Numbered from the stretch's first letter, positions 44,753-54,753 are shown. The stretch is DNA of 64,000 nt from Achromobacter deleyi (GCF_016127315.1 NZ_CP065997.1:6262001-6326000), one strand, 5' to 3'. The notes: generated by a model from the sequence alone, not told the origin. Program-made: numbers and translations.

Positions 44753-46264
44753 CTAGCGCGCGGGGCCGGCGTCGCAGGCCGTGGCAGGCGGTTTGACGCG
44801 CCAGTGCAGATTGGGAAATGCGGGCCCCACCGGCTCGAATCCGTCGGGCGCGACCCGCGCCTTGCTCAGCTCCAGCGCGCCGCAATCGGCCACCAGGTGG
44901 GCGCCGACCCACGGGCTGAATCGCGGCTGCCCGTTGATCAGCACCAGCGGCCTTTCGGGCAACCGCAGCGACAACGCGCCCGACTCTTCCCAGGGACCGG
45001 AAATGACCCGGACCGGCCCGCCCAGCGCGGTCACGGCGCGGGCATGCAGCGCGTCGGCCAACGCCTGCGCATCGAAATAGCGCCAGTCGGTCGGACGCCG
45101 CAACAGGCCCAGGCCATTGGGCGCCGTCAGTTCCACCCGCAGCATCAGCATCAGCTGGATGACGATGAATACCAGCAGCGCCCGGCGCGGCCGGAAAGGC
45201 GCGCTCCAGGCCGCGCGCGCCCATTCCATCGCGGCCGGCACGATGAACAGCAGGAACGGCGTGCCCCAGTGCAGCTGGATGTGCGATCCCGAGATCAGCG
45301 CCATGACGCTGACGAACACCAACGGCGTCAGGCCGAACGACAGCAGCAGGGTGCGCCCCGCGTCGCCGGCGGTGGCACAGGCGGTCGCGGTCGCCGTCGC
45401 GGTAGCGTTGAGTGACGCGGCAAGGCGCCGCCGTTCACGGCGGCCCAGCAGCCACAGCGCCGCCAGGAACAGCCAGGCCGGCAAGGCCCGGTTCAGCAAT
45501 TGGTCGCCCCACCACCTGGCGACCTCATGCCACCGGGCAAGCCACGGCAGGCCGGCCGCCAACGATGACGACATGGCGTAGTTCAGCGGCTCGAAATCGT
45601 GCTGGATCAGCCAGACCAGGTGCGGCGAGAACACCGCCAGCGCGGTCAGGCCCGCCACCTGCAGGCCGAAGACGTGCATGGGATCGCGCCAGGCCCGGCG
45701 CACGCACCAGAACACCACCACCGCCAGCCCGGCGACCGCGATCTGGTACTTGGCCAGCGCCCCCAGCCCCAGGCACCCGCCCAGTACGACCCACCAGCCG
45801 ATCTTGCGGGTCGTGTAGGCCTTCCAACAGGCCAGCGCGCAGCCTGCCACCAGCGGGATCAGGACGATCTCGTGGTTGTAGAAATACAGCCGGCCGTTAT
45901 AGAAGGTGACACACAGGCCCGCCAGCGCTGCGATCGCGGCGTGAGCCTCGCCGCGCATGTCGCGCAGCAGACGCCACATCAGCGCGAACGCGCCCAGCGC
46001 GCAGGCCGCGCCCATGACATAGGTGGCCCAGGCGGTCCCGCCCAGCAGTTGCACCACCGGCCAGAGCAGCCAGGTTGGCAGGGGCGGATGCTTGTAGTAG
46101 CCCCATTCCAGGCTGCGTACCCAGATGAGTTGCTCGATGTTGTCGGTCGGCGGCGCCAGCACGGCCCGGTCCATCAGCCAGAGCCAGGCCACCGCGAACA
46201 CCAGCATGCCGATGCCGACCCGCCATGGGTCCGGTTTCCAGCCCTCGTCGCCATCCCCTCGCAC
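44753..46264 (-). CDS. GT39/ArnT-type membrane glycosyltransferase
   Basis: 503 residues with about 10-12 membrane segments. The N-terminal lumenal-type loop LAPPTDNIEQLIWVRSLEWGYYKHPPLPTWLLW has the acidic and KHPPL pattern of the dolichyl-phosphate-mannose mannosyltransferase (PMT, GT39) superfamily, which includes ArnT. Transfers a polyprenyl-linked sugar to an envelope acceptor. An unusual Ala-Thr repeat (about 7 units, near residue 290) sits in a loop. The acceptor is unknown. Confidence 0.85.
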   Translation of the reverse strand: MRGDGDEGWKPDPWRVGIGMLVFAVAWLWLMDRAVLAPPTDNIEQLIWVRSLEWGYYKHPPLPTWLLWPVVQLLGGTAWATYVMGAACALGAFALMWRLLRDMRGEAHAAIAALAGLCVTFYNGRLYFYNHEIVLIPLVAGCALACWKAYTTRKIGWWVVLGGCLGLGALAKYQIAVAGLAVVVFWCVRRAWRDPMHVFGLQVAGLTALAVFSPHLVWLIQHDFEPLNYAMSSSLAAGLPWLARWHEVARWWGDQLLNRALPAWLFLAALWLLGRRERRRLAASLNATATATATACATAGDAGRTLLLSFGLTPLVFVSVMALISGSHIQLHWGTPFLLFIVPAAMEWARAAWSAPFRPRRALLVFIVIQLMLMLRVELTAPNGLGLLRRPTDWRYFDAQALADALHARAVTALGGPVRVISGPWEESGALSLRLPERPLVLINGQPRFSPWVGAHLVADCGALELSKARVAPDGFEPVGPAFPNLHWRVKPPATACDAGPAR

Positions 46265-46424
46265 GCCACACTCCCAGTCTTGGCGTACGCAAAGCCCCGC
46301 CCGATTTCCCCGGATTCCGGGACGAAGGGATTATCGGGTTCGAACCATGTCACGACGTCGATGAATTTGTCCGGCAATTGTTCGAAAACTGTAAAGCGCG
46401 GCAGCCAGGGCAAGGCCGCCTAAC

Positions 46425-46435
46425 TGGCCTGACCA
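46425..46435. promoter_or_regulatory. GntR/FadR operator candidate, site 1
   Basis: TGGCCTGACCA, within ACTGGCCTGACCACTAGA. It recurs exactly 100 bases downstream (46525-46535). The rc form TGGTCAGGCCA fits FadR/VanR-family operators (TGGTC-N-GACCA). Confidence 0.6.
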
Positions 46436-46524
46436 CTAGATAAGAAGAGGGGGAATCCCTCTGATCGTTTTCCCTCTATAGAGCGATTTTTACTTTTATT
46501 TCAAAGAGACGCTGCCTATATTAG

Positions 46525-46535
46525 TGGCCTGACCA
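46525..46535. promoter_or_regulatory. GntR/FadR operator candidate, site 2
   Basis: Second copy TGGCCTGACCA followed by CCAGACCA, so this site carries a further half-site. About 28 bases upstream of the GntR start ATG 46563, where binding would autoregulate the gene. Nothing else was identified in 46265-46562. Confidence 0.6.
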
Positions 46536-46562
46536 CCAGACCATACGTACCGTAATACCACG

Positions 46563-47297
46563 ATGAACACCTTCCAAGCCGTTGCCGTCACCCGCCTCTA
46601 TCGCATGATCGCCGACCAGATCGCCGGACGGATCCGCGCGGGCGATTTTCCGCGCGGCGGCCGGCTGCCGTCGGAGCGCGAACTGGCCGAACAGTTACAG
46701 GTCAGCCGGGCCTCGATCCGCGAGGCGCTGATCGCGCTGGAAATCGAAGGCTATGTCGAGGTGCGCGTCGGCACCGGCGTGTTCGTCACCGCCACCCGTG
46801 AAAGCGCAGCACCCTCCGTGGCCGGCCAGGCGGCGCCGCTGCAGGACGACATCGGCCCCTTCGACCTGCTGGAAGCGCGCATGCTGATCGAACCCGAATG
46901 CGCCGCGCTGGCGGCGCAGCAGGGTTCGGCTGCGCAGCTCGCCGCCATCCGCGCCGCCCACGAGGCCATGTCGCTGACGGACGCGCCGGGCTGGCATGAC
47001 CGCGAATTCCACAGCGCCATCGCGGCCGCCTGCGGCAACGCGGCGCTGGCGGCCTCGGTGGCCCACCTGTGGAGCCTGAGCCTGGCCAGCCCGGTGTTCA
47101 GCCGCATGCAGGATTACTTCGTCAACACCAAGGTGTGGGCGGTTGCCCACGCCGAGCACCAGCGCATCCTGACCGCCATCCTGGCGCGGGATCCGATCCG
47201 CGCGCGCCATGCCATGCATGCGCACCTGATCGGCATCCTGGCCCGTCTGCGGGAAGACTTTGGCGACGACGACGGGAGCATCCGGCCCGATATCTAG
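46563..47297 (+). CDS. GntR family regulator, FadR subfamily
   Basis: 244 residues. N-terminal winged helix RLYRMIADQIAGRIRAGDFPRGG and PSERELAEQLQVSRASIREA; C-terminal FCD domain with the metal/ligand His-rich helix HDREFHSAIAAACGN and HAEHQRILTAIL. FadR-type regulators bind carboxylates. It heads the 46.5-59.6 kb cluster on the same strand and probably represses it; two operator-like repeats precede it. Confidence 0.92.
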   Translation: MNTFQAVAVTRLYRMIADQIAGRIRAGDFPRGGRLPSERELAEQLQVSRASIREALIALEIEGYVEVRVGTGVFVTATRESAAPSVAGQAAPLQDDIGPFDLLEARMLIEPECAALAAQQGSAAQLAAIRAAHEAMSLTDAPGWHDREFHSAIAAACGNAALAASVAHLWSLSLASPVFSRMQDYFVNTKVWAVAHAEHQRILTAILARDPIRARHAMHAHLIGILARLREDFGDDDGSIRPDI

Positions 47298-47398
47298 GCC
47301 CCGCGCGCCAACCCACTGGCGGCGCCGTCCGCCCCCCCCCCTTGCCACGAACCCCAAGCCCGCGCCCGGCGCGGACAGCCCATCCCGGGAGTGTTTGC

Positions 47399-49114
47399 AT
47401 GACGGTTGTATCCCCCCTGCCGCGCAACGGCGGCCAGATCCTGATGCAGCAGCTGCGCATCCACGGCACGCGCCGCATCTTCATGATTCCGGGCGAGAGC
47501 TACCTGCCCTGCATCGACGCGCTGAACGAGCACCGCGGCGCCATCGAGCCGGTGGTGTGCCGCCAGGAAAGCGGCGCCGCCTACATGGCCGAGGCCCATG
47601 GCAAGCTGACGGGCGAACCCGGCGTCTGCTTCGTCACCCGCGGCCCGGGCGCCACCAACGCCAGCATCGGCGTGCACACCGCGTTCCAGGATTCGACGCC
47701 AATGATCCTGTTCGTCGGCCAGGTCGGCAACGACTTCTACGAACGCGAAGCCTTCCAGGAGATCGACTACCGCCGCATGTTCGGCCAGATGGCCAAGTGG
47801 GTGGCGCAGATCGACCGCACCGACCGCATCCCGGAATTCGTGGCGCGCGCCTACGCCACCGCCACCAGCGGCCGCCCCGGCCCGGTGGTGCTGGCGCTGC
47901 CGGAAGACACGCTGTGGGGCACGGCCACGGTGGCCGACATGCCACGCTACCAGCGCGTCGCCGCCAGCCCCGGCCAACCCGACCTGGACCGCCTGCGCCA
48001 GTTGCTCGACCAGGCCGAGCGGCCCGTCATGGTGGTGGGCGGCAGCGGCTGGAACGCCGATGCGATCCAGCAGGTCGCCGCCTTCGCCGAACGCTTCGAG
48101 TTGCCAGTGGCCACCGCCTGGCGCCGGCTCGAGTGCTTCGACCAGCGCCACCCCAACGCCGCCGGCCAGATGGGCTGGGGCATGACCGAGGCGCTGCGGG
48201 CGCGCATCCAGACGGCCGACCTGATCCTGGCGGTGGGCACGCGCCTGGGCGAGGCCACCACCGAAGGCTATCAGCTGATCGAGAGCCCGCTGCCGCGCCA
48301 GGCGCTGATCCACGTCTACCCGGATCCGCAGGAGCCGGGCCGCGTCTACGCCCCGACCCAGGCGATCGCCGCCAGCGTGGCCGGCTTCGCGCAGGCGCTG
48401 GCCACGCTGCAACCGGCCCACGCCACGCCGCGCGGCGCGGCGGTGCGCGCGGCCCACGCCGAATACCTGGATTCGCTCAATCCATTGCCGTCACCCGGCC
48501 CGCTGGGCCTGGACGCCGTGGCCGCGCTGGTCAACCAGCGCCTGGCGCCGGACGCCTGCATCACGGTGGGCGCGGGCAACTACGCGCTGTATCCGCACCG
48601 CTACCGCCAGTTCACCGGCCTGGGCACCAGCCTGGCGCCGACCGTGGGGTCGATGGGCTACGGCCTGCCGGCGGCCGTGTCGGCCAAGCTCGAACACCCC
48701 GACCGGACCGTGGTCTGCTACGCCGGCGACGGCTGCTTCCAGATGAACCTGCAGGAACTGGGCGTGGCCCAGCAGTACAGGCTGGGCATCGTGGTGCTGG
48801 TGTTCAACAACGGCATGTGGGGCACGATCCGCGCGCACCAGGAACGCGAGTTCCCCGGCCGCCCGATCGCGCTGGATTTCGAGAACCCCGATTTCACCCA
48901 GATCGTGCGCGGCTACGGCGGCTACGGCGAGGCCGTCGAACGCACCGAGGACTTCGGCGCGGCATTCGACCGCGCGCTGGCCTACGCCGAGCGCGAGCAC
49001 CGGCCCGCGCTGCTGGAAATCCGCTACGACGCCGACGGCATCGCCCCCGGCCAAACGCTCTCCGCCATCCGCGAGGCCGCCCTGGCGCGCCAGGCCGCGG
49101 CCTCCACCCACTAA
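47399..49114 (+). CDS. thiamine pyrophosphate-dependent enzyme, acetolactate synthase-like
   Basis: 571 residues with the three domains of the POX/ALS family: N-terminal PYR domain with the cofactor Glu in CRQESGAAYMAEAHGK, central TH3 domain, and C-terminal PP domain with YAGDGCFQMNLQEL and FNNGMWG (ThDP motif GDG-NN). No ALS small subunit follows, so branched-chain synthesis is unlikely; relatives include oxalyl-CoA, glyoxylate and sulfoacetaldehyde enzymes. Second gene of the GntR cluster. Confidence 0.9.
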   Translation: MTVVSPLPRNGGQILMQQLRIHGTRRIFMIPGESYLPCIDALNEHRGAIEPVVCRQESGAAYMAEAHGKLTGEPGVCFVTRGPGATNASIGVHTAFQDSTPMILFVGQVGNDFYEREAFQEIDYRRMFGQMAKWVAQIDRTDRIPEFVARAYATATSGRPGPVVLALPEDTLWGTATVADMPRYQRVAASPGQPDLDRLRQLLDQAERPVMVVGGSGWNADAIQQVAAFAERFELPVATAWRRLECFDQRHPNAAGQMGWGMTEALRARIQTADLILAVGTRLGEATTEGYQLIESPLPRQALIHVYPDPQEPGRVYAPTQAIAASVAGFAQALATLQPAHATPRGAAVRAAHAEYLDSLNPLPSPGPLGLDAVAALVNQRLAPDACITVGAGNYALYPHRYRQFTGLGTSLAPTVGSMGYGLPAAVSAKLEHPDRTVVCYAGDGCFQMNLQELGVAQQYRLGIVVLVFNNGMWGTIRAHQEREFPGRPIALDFENPDFTQIVRGYGGYGEAVERTEDFGAAFDRALAYAEREHRPALLEIRYDADGIAPGQTLSAIREAALARQAAASTH

Positions 49115-49132
49115 CACCGAACGAGGATCACC

Positions 49133-50374
49133 ATGACTTCATCCCTGTCCGTCAACGGCAACCGGCTCTGGCAATCCCTGATGGATCTGGCCGAGATCGG
49201 CGCCACGCCCAAGGGCGGCAACTGCCGCCTGGCCCTGACCGCGCTCGACGGCCAGGGCCGCGACCTGGTCACCGGCTGGATGCGCGACGCCGGCCTGACG
49301 ATCCGCGTGGACCAGGTGGGCAATATCTTCGCCCGCCGCGCCGGCCGCAACGACGCGCTGGCGCCGGTGATGACCGGCAGCCACATCGACACGCAACCCA
49401 CCGGCGGCAAGTTCGACGGCTGCTTCGGCGTGCTGGCCGGCCTGGAAGTGATGCGCACGCTGAACGACGCCGGCGTGCAGACCGAAGCCCCGCTGGAACT
49501 GGCCATCTGGACCAACGAGGAAGGCTCGCGCTTCGTGCCGGTGATGATGGGGTCGGGCGTATTCGCCGGCAAGTTCTCGCTGGAGACGGCGCTGAGCGCG
49601 CGCGACGCCAAGGGCCTGGCGGTGCGCGATGAGCTGCAGGCGATCGGCTACGCCGGCGCCGAGCCGGTCGGCGGCCGCCCGGTGGATGCCTATTTCGAGG
49701 CCCACATCGAGCAGGGTCCGATCCTGGAGCACGAAGAGAAAGTGATCGGCGCGGTGACCGGTTCGCTCGGCCTGCGCTGGTACGACGTCACCGTGACCGG
49801 CATGGAAATGCACGCCGGCCCGACGCCCATGGGCATTCGCCGCGACGCGCTGTTCGCCGCCAGCTATCTGCTGCAGGCCGTGGTCAACATCGCCAACGCG
49901 CACCAGCCGCACGGGCGCGGCACGGTGGGCGAGATCCACGCGCACCCCGGCTCGCGCAACGTGATCCCGGGCCAGGTGCGCTTTACCACCGACCTGCGCC
50001 ACGAAGACGAAGCCACCCTCACGCGCATGGACCAGGCCTGGCGCGACGCCTGCCGCGAGATCGCCGAAAAACACGGCGTGCAGGTGGACGTCAAAGACGT
50101 GCAGTACTTCCGCCCCACCCCGTTCGATCCGGACCTGATCGAAAAGGTGCGGCAAGGCGCCGCCCGCCGCGGCCTGCCGGCGATGGACATCGTCACCGGC
50201 GCCGGCCACGACGCCGTCTACATGGCCGCGGTGGCGCCCACCGCCATGATCTTCGTGCCGTGCAAGGACGGCATCAGCCACAACGAAATCGAGGACGCGC
50301 AGCCCGCGCACCTGGAAGCCGGCTGCAACGTGCTGCTGGACGCCATGGTGGCCCGCGCCAACGCCGCGCGCTGA
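49133..50374 (+). CDS. M20 family amidohydrolase (allantoate amidohydrolase / N-carbamoyl amino acid hydrolase type)
   Basis: 413 residues. Metal site motifs GSHIDTQPTGGKFDGCFGVL, TNEEGSRF, EAHIEQGPILE, then a dimerisation lid domain, GAGHDAVYMAA and GISHNEIE near the end. The family cleaves allantoate, ureidopropionate or N-carbamoyl-L-amino acids. Position between a ThDP enzyme and an aldehyde dehydrogenase suggests breakdown of a ureido or N-acyl amine. No other purine-catabolic gene seen. 18 bases after the ThDP gene. Confidence 0.9.
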   Translation: MTSSLSVNGNRLWQSLMDLAEIGATPKGGNCRLALTALDGQGRDLVTGWMRDAGLTIRVDQVGNIFARRAGRNDALAPVMTGSHIDTQPTGGKFDGCFGVLAGLEVMRTLNDAGVQTEAPLELAIWTNEEGSRFVPVMMGSGVFAGKFSLETALSARDAKGLAVRDELQAIGYAGAEPVGGRPVDAYFEAHIEQGPILEHEEKVIGAVTGSLGLRWYDVTVTGMEMHAGPTPMGIRRDALFAASYLLQAVVNIANAHQPHGRGTVGEIHAHPGSRNVIPGQVRFTTDLRHEDEATLTRMDQAWRDACREIAEKHGVQVDVKDVQYFRPTPFDPDLIEKVRQGAARRGLPAMDIVTGAGHDAVYMAAVAPTAMIFVPCKDGISHNEIEDAQPAHLEAGCNVLLDAMVARANAAR

Positions 50375-50388
50375 ACCGAGGACACGTC

Positions 50389-51888
50389 ATGACCCTGCAT
50401 ACCCTCGAATACTGGCAAGCCCGCGCCGACGCGTTGACGCTGCGCGGCCAGGCCTACATCGACGGCGCCTACGCCGATGCCGCCGATGGCGCCACCTTCG
50501 CGGCCACCAGCCCGATCGACGGCCGCAAGCTGGCCGACGTGGCCGCCTGCGGCCAGGCCGACGTCGATCGCGCCGTGGCGGCCGCCCGCCGCGCCTTCGA
50601 AGCCGGCGTCTGGTCCGGCCTGGCGCCGCGCGAACGCAAGGCGCGCCTGGTGCGGCTGGCGCAGCTCATCACCGAACACAGCGAGGAACTGGCGCTGATC
50701 GAGACGCTGGACATGGGCAAGCCGATCCGCGACGCGCTGGCCTTCGACCTGCCCGAGACCGCGCATTGCTATGCCTGGTACGGCGAGGCCATCGACAAGC
50801 GCTACGACGAGATCGCGCCCACCGGCGGCAACGCGCTCGCCACCGTGACGCGCGAACCGCTCGGCGTGGTGGCGGCGGTGGTGCCGTGGAACTACCCGCT
50901 GCTGATGGCGGCGTGGAAAGTCGCGCCGGCGCTGGCCGCCGGCAACAGCGTCATCCTCAAGCCGGCCGAGCAGTCGTCGTTGAGCGCATTGCGGCTGGCG
51001 GCGCTGGCCGAGCAGGCCGGCATTCCCGCCGGCGTGTTCAACGTGGTGCCCGGCACCGGCCCGGTCGCCGGCAGCGCGCTGGGCCTGCATCCGGACGTCG
51101 ACTGCGTGGCCTTCACCGGTTCCACCGCCACCGGCAAGCGCTTCATGAGCTATTCGGGCGAATCCAACCTGAAGCGCGTCTGGCTGGAATGCGGCGGCAA
51201 GTCGCCCCACATCGTCTTCGAGGACTGTCCCGACCTGGACCGCGCCGCGCAGATCGCCGCGCTGGCGATCTTCTCGAACCAGGGCGAAGTCTGCATCGCC
51301 GGCTCGCGCCTGTACGTGCACGACGCCATCTACGACACCTTCATGGAGAAGGTGGCCCGGCATGCGGCCGAGATGCGGCCGGGCAATCCGCTGGATCCGG
51401 CCACGGCGCTGGGCGCCATGGTCGACGAGCGCCAGACGCGTTCGGTGATGGCCCGCATCGCGGCCGGCCAGGCCGAGGGCGCGACGCTGCGCATCGGCGG
51501 ACGGCAGGTGCGCACCGACAGCGGCGGCTTCTACATCGAGCCCACCATCTTCGATTGCGCCGATGCGTCCAGCGCGCTGATCCGCGAGGAGATCTTCGGC
51601 CCGGTGCTGGCGGCGCAGCGCTTCCATACGGAAGACGAAGCCATCGCATTGGCCAACGATTCCTCGTACGGCCTGGGCGCCGGGCTCTGGACCGCCAACC
51701 TGGGCCGCGCGCACCGCCTGTCGCGCCGCCTGCGCGCCGGCCTGGTGTGGATCAATTGCTATGCCGACGGCGACATCACCGTGCCGTTCGGCGGCGTCAA
51801 GCAATCGGGCTTCGGCCGCGACAAATCACTGCACGCGCTGGACAAGTACAGCGACCTGAAAACCACCTGGATCGACATCAGCCTGTAG
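50389..51888 (+). CDS. aldehyde dehydrogenase, PuuC-like
   Basis: 499 residues. Rossmann NAD site VVAAVVPWNYPLLMAAWKVAPAL and FTGSTATGKRF, catalytic Glu in WLECGGKSPHIVF and catalytic Cys in NQGEVCIAGSRL, C-terminal GGVKQSGFGRD. Closest by eye to gamma-glutamyl-gamma-aminobutyraldehyde dehydrogenase PuuC and other amino-aldehyde enzymes. GAGGA precedes ATG 50389. With the acetylpolyamine amidohydrolase-like gene below, amine breakdown is a fair idea. Confidence 0.92.
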   Translation: MTLHTLEYWQARADALTLRGQAYIDGAYADAADGATFAATSPIDGRKLADVAACGQADVDRAVAAARRAFEAGVWSGLAPRERKARLVRLAQLITEHSEELALIETLDMGKPIRDALAFDLPETAHCYAWYGEAIDKRYDEIAPTGGNALATVTREPLGVVAAVVPWNYPLLMAAWKVAPALAAGNSVILKPAEQSSLSALRLAALAEQAGIPAGVFNVVPGTGPVAGSALGLHPDVDCVAFTGSTATGKRFMSYSGESNLKRVWLECGGKSPHIVFEDCPDLDRAAQIAALAIFSNQGEVCIAGSRLYVHDAIYDTFMEKVARHAAEMRPGNPLDPATALGAMVDERQTRSVMARIAAGQAEGATLRIGGRQVRTDSGGFYIEPTIFDCADASSALIREEIFGPVLAAQRFHTEDEAIALANDSSYGLGAGLWTANLGRAHRLSRRLRAGLVWINCYADGDITVPFGGVKQSGFGRDKSLHALDKYSDLKTTWIDISL

Positions 51889-52079
51889 CACCGCATGCAC
51901 CTCGGCGTTCGCCGCATTGGTGCGCGGCGCCTTGCCTGCACCCATACGAAGCATTGTTGTAGCAGCTCCACCCCGCAGTTCCCCGAGAAACAGGTGGCAC
52001 GAGGTTTGCTTGTCTTAAGCGGCACACGCCGCGTGACGCGCGGCCACCTGACAACCCTCTTCCAGCCCGGAGGCTCGCA

Positions 52080-53654
52080 GTGAAATCGAAGACTTGGTTC
52101 TCCCTCAGCATCGGCGCCCTGGTCCTGGCGGCCGCCTTGCCCGCCACGCAGGCCCTGGCCCAGACCAAGGGCGGCACGCTCAACATGATCGTCCAGCCCG
52201 AACCGCCCGTGATCGTCACGGCCATCAACCAGCAGGGGCCGACCCAGTTCGTCGCCGGCAAGATCTATGAAAGCCTGCTGACCTACACCACCGACCTCAA
52301 GCCGCAACCCGGCCTGGCCAAGTCGTGGGAAGCGGCGGCCGACGGCCTGACCTACACCTTCCACCTGCAGGACAACGTCAAGTGGCACGACGGCAAGCCG
52401 TTCACCGCCGACGACGTGGTCTTCACGCTGGCGGACATGCTGCCCAAGACCCATGCGCGGGCCCGCGTCATCCTGAACAAGTTCGTCGATTCGGTGCAGG
52501 CGCCCGACCCGAAGACCGTGGTCATCAAGCTGAAGTCGCCGTTCCCGGCCTTCATGCTGATGTTCGAGCCGGGCTTCGCGCCGATCATGCCCAAGCACAT
52601 CTATGCCGGCACCGACTACATGGCCAATCCGGCCAACCAGAAGCCGATCGGCACCGGCCCGTTCATGTTCAAGGAATGGAAGCGCGGCGAGTACATCAAG
52701 CTGGTGCGCAACCCCGACTACTGGAAACCGGGCAAGCCCTACCTGGATGAGCTGGTGTTCAACGTGATCCCGGACGCGGCCTCGCGCGCGGTGGCGTTCG
52801 AGCGCGGCAGCGTCGACGTGCTGCGCGGCGGCGACGTCGACAACGTCGACATCAAGCGCCTGCGCGCCCTGCCGAAGGTCGAATACACGACGGCCGGCTG
52901 GGAAATGTTCTCGCCCCAGGCCTACTTGATCTTCAACATGCGCAAGCCGCCCTTCGACAACCTGAAGGTGCGCCAGGCGGTGATGGCCGCGATCAACCGC
53001 AACATGGTGGTCAACAACATCTTCTTCGGCCTGGGCAAGGTCTCGACCAGCCCGTTCGTGACCACCGAGATGTTCTACGACAAGAACATGCCGCCGATGC
53101 CGTTCGACATGAAGAAGGCGCGCGAGCTGATCAAGGAATCGGGCATCAAGCCCGGCGACTACACCATCCGCCAGTTGAGCTTCCCCTACGGCTCGACCTG
53201 GGACCGCCTGGGCGAATACACCAAGCAGGCGCTCGAACAGCTGGGCTTCAAGGTCAACCTGGAATCGACCGACGCCGGCGGCTGGGCCAGCCGCACCGGC
53301 AACTGGGACTTCGACCTGACCACCAACTTCACCTACCAGTACGGCGATCCGGCGCTGGGCGTGCAGCGCCTGTACATCTCGTCCAACATCGTCAAGGGGT
53401 CGCCGTTCGCCAACGTGCAGGGCTACAGCAACCCCGAGACCGACAAGCAGTGGGAAGCCGCCGCGTCCGAAGTCGATCCGGCCAAGCGCCAGGCGCTCTA
53501 CACGCAGCTGCAGACCACGCTGGTCAATGAAGTCGCCAACGGCTTCCTGGTGGACATGGAGTTCCCCACGCTGTATCGCGCCAACGTCAAGAACCTCGTC
53601 AGGACGGCCATCGGCCTGAACGAGTCGTTCGACGACGTCTACATCGAGAAGTAA
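52080..53654 (+). CDS. peptide/dipeptide-type ABC substrate-binding protein
   Basis: 524 residues. Start GTG 52080 with GGAGG upstream; signal ends ATQALAQTKGG. SBP family 5 features: PEPPVIVTAINQQG, WEAAADGLTYTFHLQDNVKWHDG, YTTAGWEMFSPQAYLIFNMRKPPF and VRQAVMAAINRN. Binds peptides, nickel, opines or polyamine-like cationic ligands; ligand here unknown. Its gene precedes the permease pair and a dual ATPase. 191 bases separate it from the aldehyde dehydrogenase, so it may have its own promoter. Confidence 0.94.
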   Translation: MKSKTWFSLSIGALVLAAALPATQALAQTKGGTLNMIVQPEPPVIVTAINQQGPTQFVAGKIYESLLTYTTDLKPQPGLAKSWEAAADGLTYTFHLQDNVKWHDGKPFTADDVVFTLADMLPKTHARARVILNKFVDSVQAPDPKTVVIKLKSPFPAFMLMFEPGFAPIMPKHIYAGTDYMANPANQKPIGTGPFMFKEWKRGEYIKLVRNPDYWKPGKPYLDELVFNVIPDAASRAVAFERGSVDVLRGGDVDNVDIKRLRALPKVEYTTAGWEMFSPQAYLIFNMRKPPFDNLKVRQAVMAAINRNMVVNNIFFGLGKVSTSPFVTTEMFYDKNMPPMPFDMKKARELIKESGIKPGDYTIRQLSFPYGSTWDRLGEYTKQALEQLGFKVNLESTDAGGWASRTGNWDFDLTTNFTYQYGDPALGVQRLYISSNIVKGSPFANVQGYSNPETDKQWEAAASEVDPAKRQALYTQLQTTLVNEVANGFLVDMEFPTLYRANVKNLVRTAIGLNESFDDVYIEK

Positions 53655-53745
53655 ACGCCGCAAGCCGCGGGCGGCGCCATCCGGCCCGCCCGCGGCGCCC
53701 GGCCGCGCGACGGACGTCCGCGCCCGTCCACGGAGGACCCACAGC

Positions 53746-54753
53746 ATGAAATTCCTGTCTTTCCTGGTTTCGCGCATCGGCAAGGCCCTGGTGGTCGTGC
53801 TGGGCGTGGTCATCATCAATTTCTTCCTGATCCGCCTGGCGCCCGGCGACCCCGCCGCCGTGCTGGCGGGGCAGGCCGGCGCGGGCGATGCCGCCTACGT
53901 CGAGCAACTGCGCGTCGCGTTCGGGCTGGACAAGCCGGTGCTGACGCAGCTGTTCCTGTACCTGAAGGGCGTGGTCCAGCTGGACCTGGGCTTTTCCTAC
54001 CGCAACCACGTGCCGGTGCTGGACCTGATCGTCGAGCGCCTGCCCGCCACCTTCCTGCTGATGTCCTGCGCCTTCGTCTTCTCGATCGTGCTGGGCGTGC
54101 TGCTGGGCGTGGTCGCGGCCAAGGCGCGCTACCGCAACAAGCGCCGCTGGATCGACAGCTCGGTCATGACCGGCGCCCTGCTGCTATACGCCACGCCGCT
54201 GTTCTGGCTGTCGCTGATGGGCATCCTGCTGTTCTCGGTGGTGCTGGGCTGGCTGCCGGCGTTCGGCATGGAGACCGTGGGCGCCGGCCTGACCGGGTGG
54301 GCCCGTGCGGGCGACATCGCCCAGCACCTGATCCTGCCGACGGTGACGCTGGGCTGCTTCTTCATGGCGGTGTACGTGCGCCTGACGCGGGCCTCGATGC
54401 TGGAAGTGATCGGCATGGACTTCGTCAAGACGGCGCGCGCCAAGGGCGTCAGCCCCAGCCGAGTGATCCGCGCCCACGTGCTGCGCAACGCGCTCTTGCC
54501 GGTGATCACCTTCGCCGGCATCCAGCTGGGCCAGATGGCCGGCGGCGCGGTGCTGACCGAAACCGTGTTCGCCTGGCCGGGCATCGGCCGGCTGATGTTC
54601 GATGCGCTGCTGCAGCGCGACTACCAGCTGCTGCTGGGCATTTTCCTGGTGACCTCGATCATGGTGGTGGTGTTCAACCTGTTGACCGACGTGCTGTACC
54701 GCCTGATCGATCCGCGTATCGGCGCGGGCGCGCAACAAGGAGCCTCGGCATGA
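53746..54753 (+). CDS. ABC transporter permease, DppB-like
   Basis: 335 residues with six membrane segments. DppB family start FLSFLVSRIGKALVVVLGVV then FFLIRLAPGDPAAVLAGQAG, and the EAA loop GVSPSRVIRAHVLRNALLPVIT. Forms the pore with the DppC-like partner encoded next, overlapping by ATGA. Ends with a short Gly/Ala tail. Confidence 0.95.
   Translation: MKFLSFLVSRIGKALVVVLGVVIINFFLIRLAPGDPAAVLAGQAGAGDAAYVEQLRVAFGLDKPVLTQLFLYLKGVVQLDLGFSYRNHVPVLDLIVERLPATFLLMSCAFVFSIVLGVLLGVVAAKARYRNKRRWIDSSVMTGALLLYATPLFWLSLMGILLFSVVLGWLPAFGMETVGAGLTGWARAGDIAQHLILPTVTLGCFFMAVYVRLTRASMLEVIGMDFVKTARAKGVSPSRVIRAHVLRNALLPVITFAGIQLGQMAGGAVLTETVFAWPGIGRLMFDALLQRDYQLLLGIFLVTSIMVVVFNLLTDVLYRLIDPRIGAGAQQGASA

Noticed and set aside
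46174..46413. 79-codon minus-strand frame starting MPWLPRFTVFEQLPDKF
   Set aside because: Its first half looks coding-like, but it runs into the glycosyltransferase gene in another frame and has no ribosome binding site. Could be a remnant of a decayed gene.
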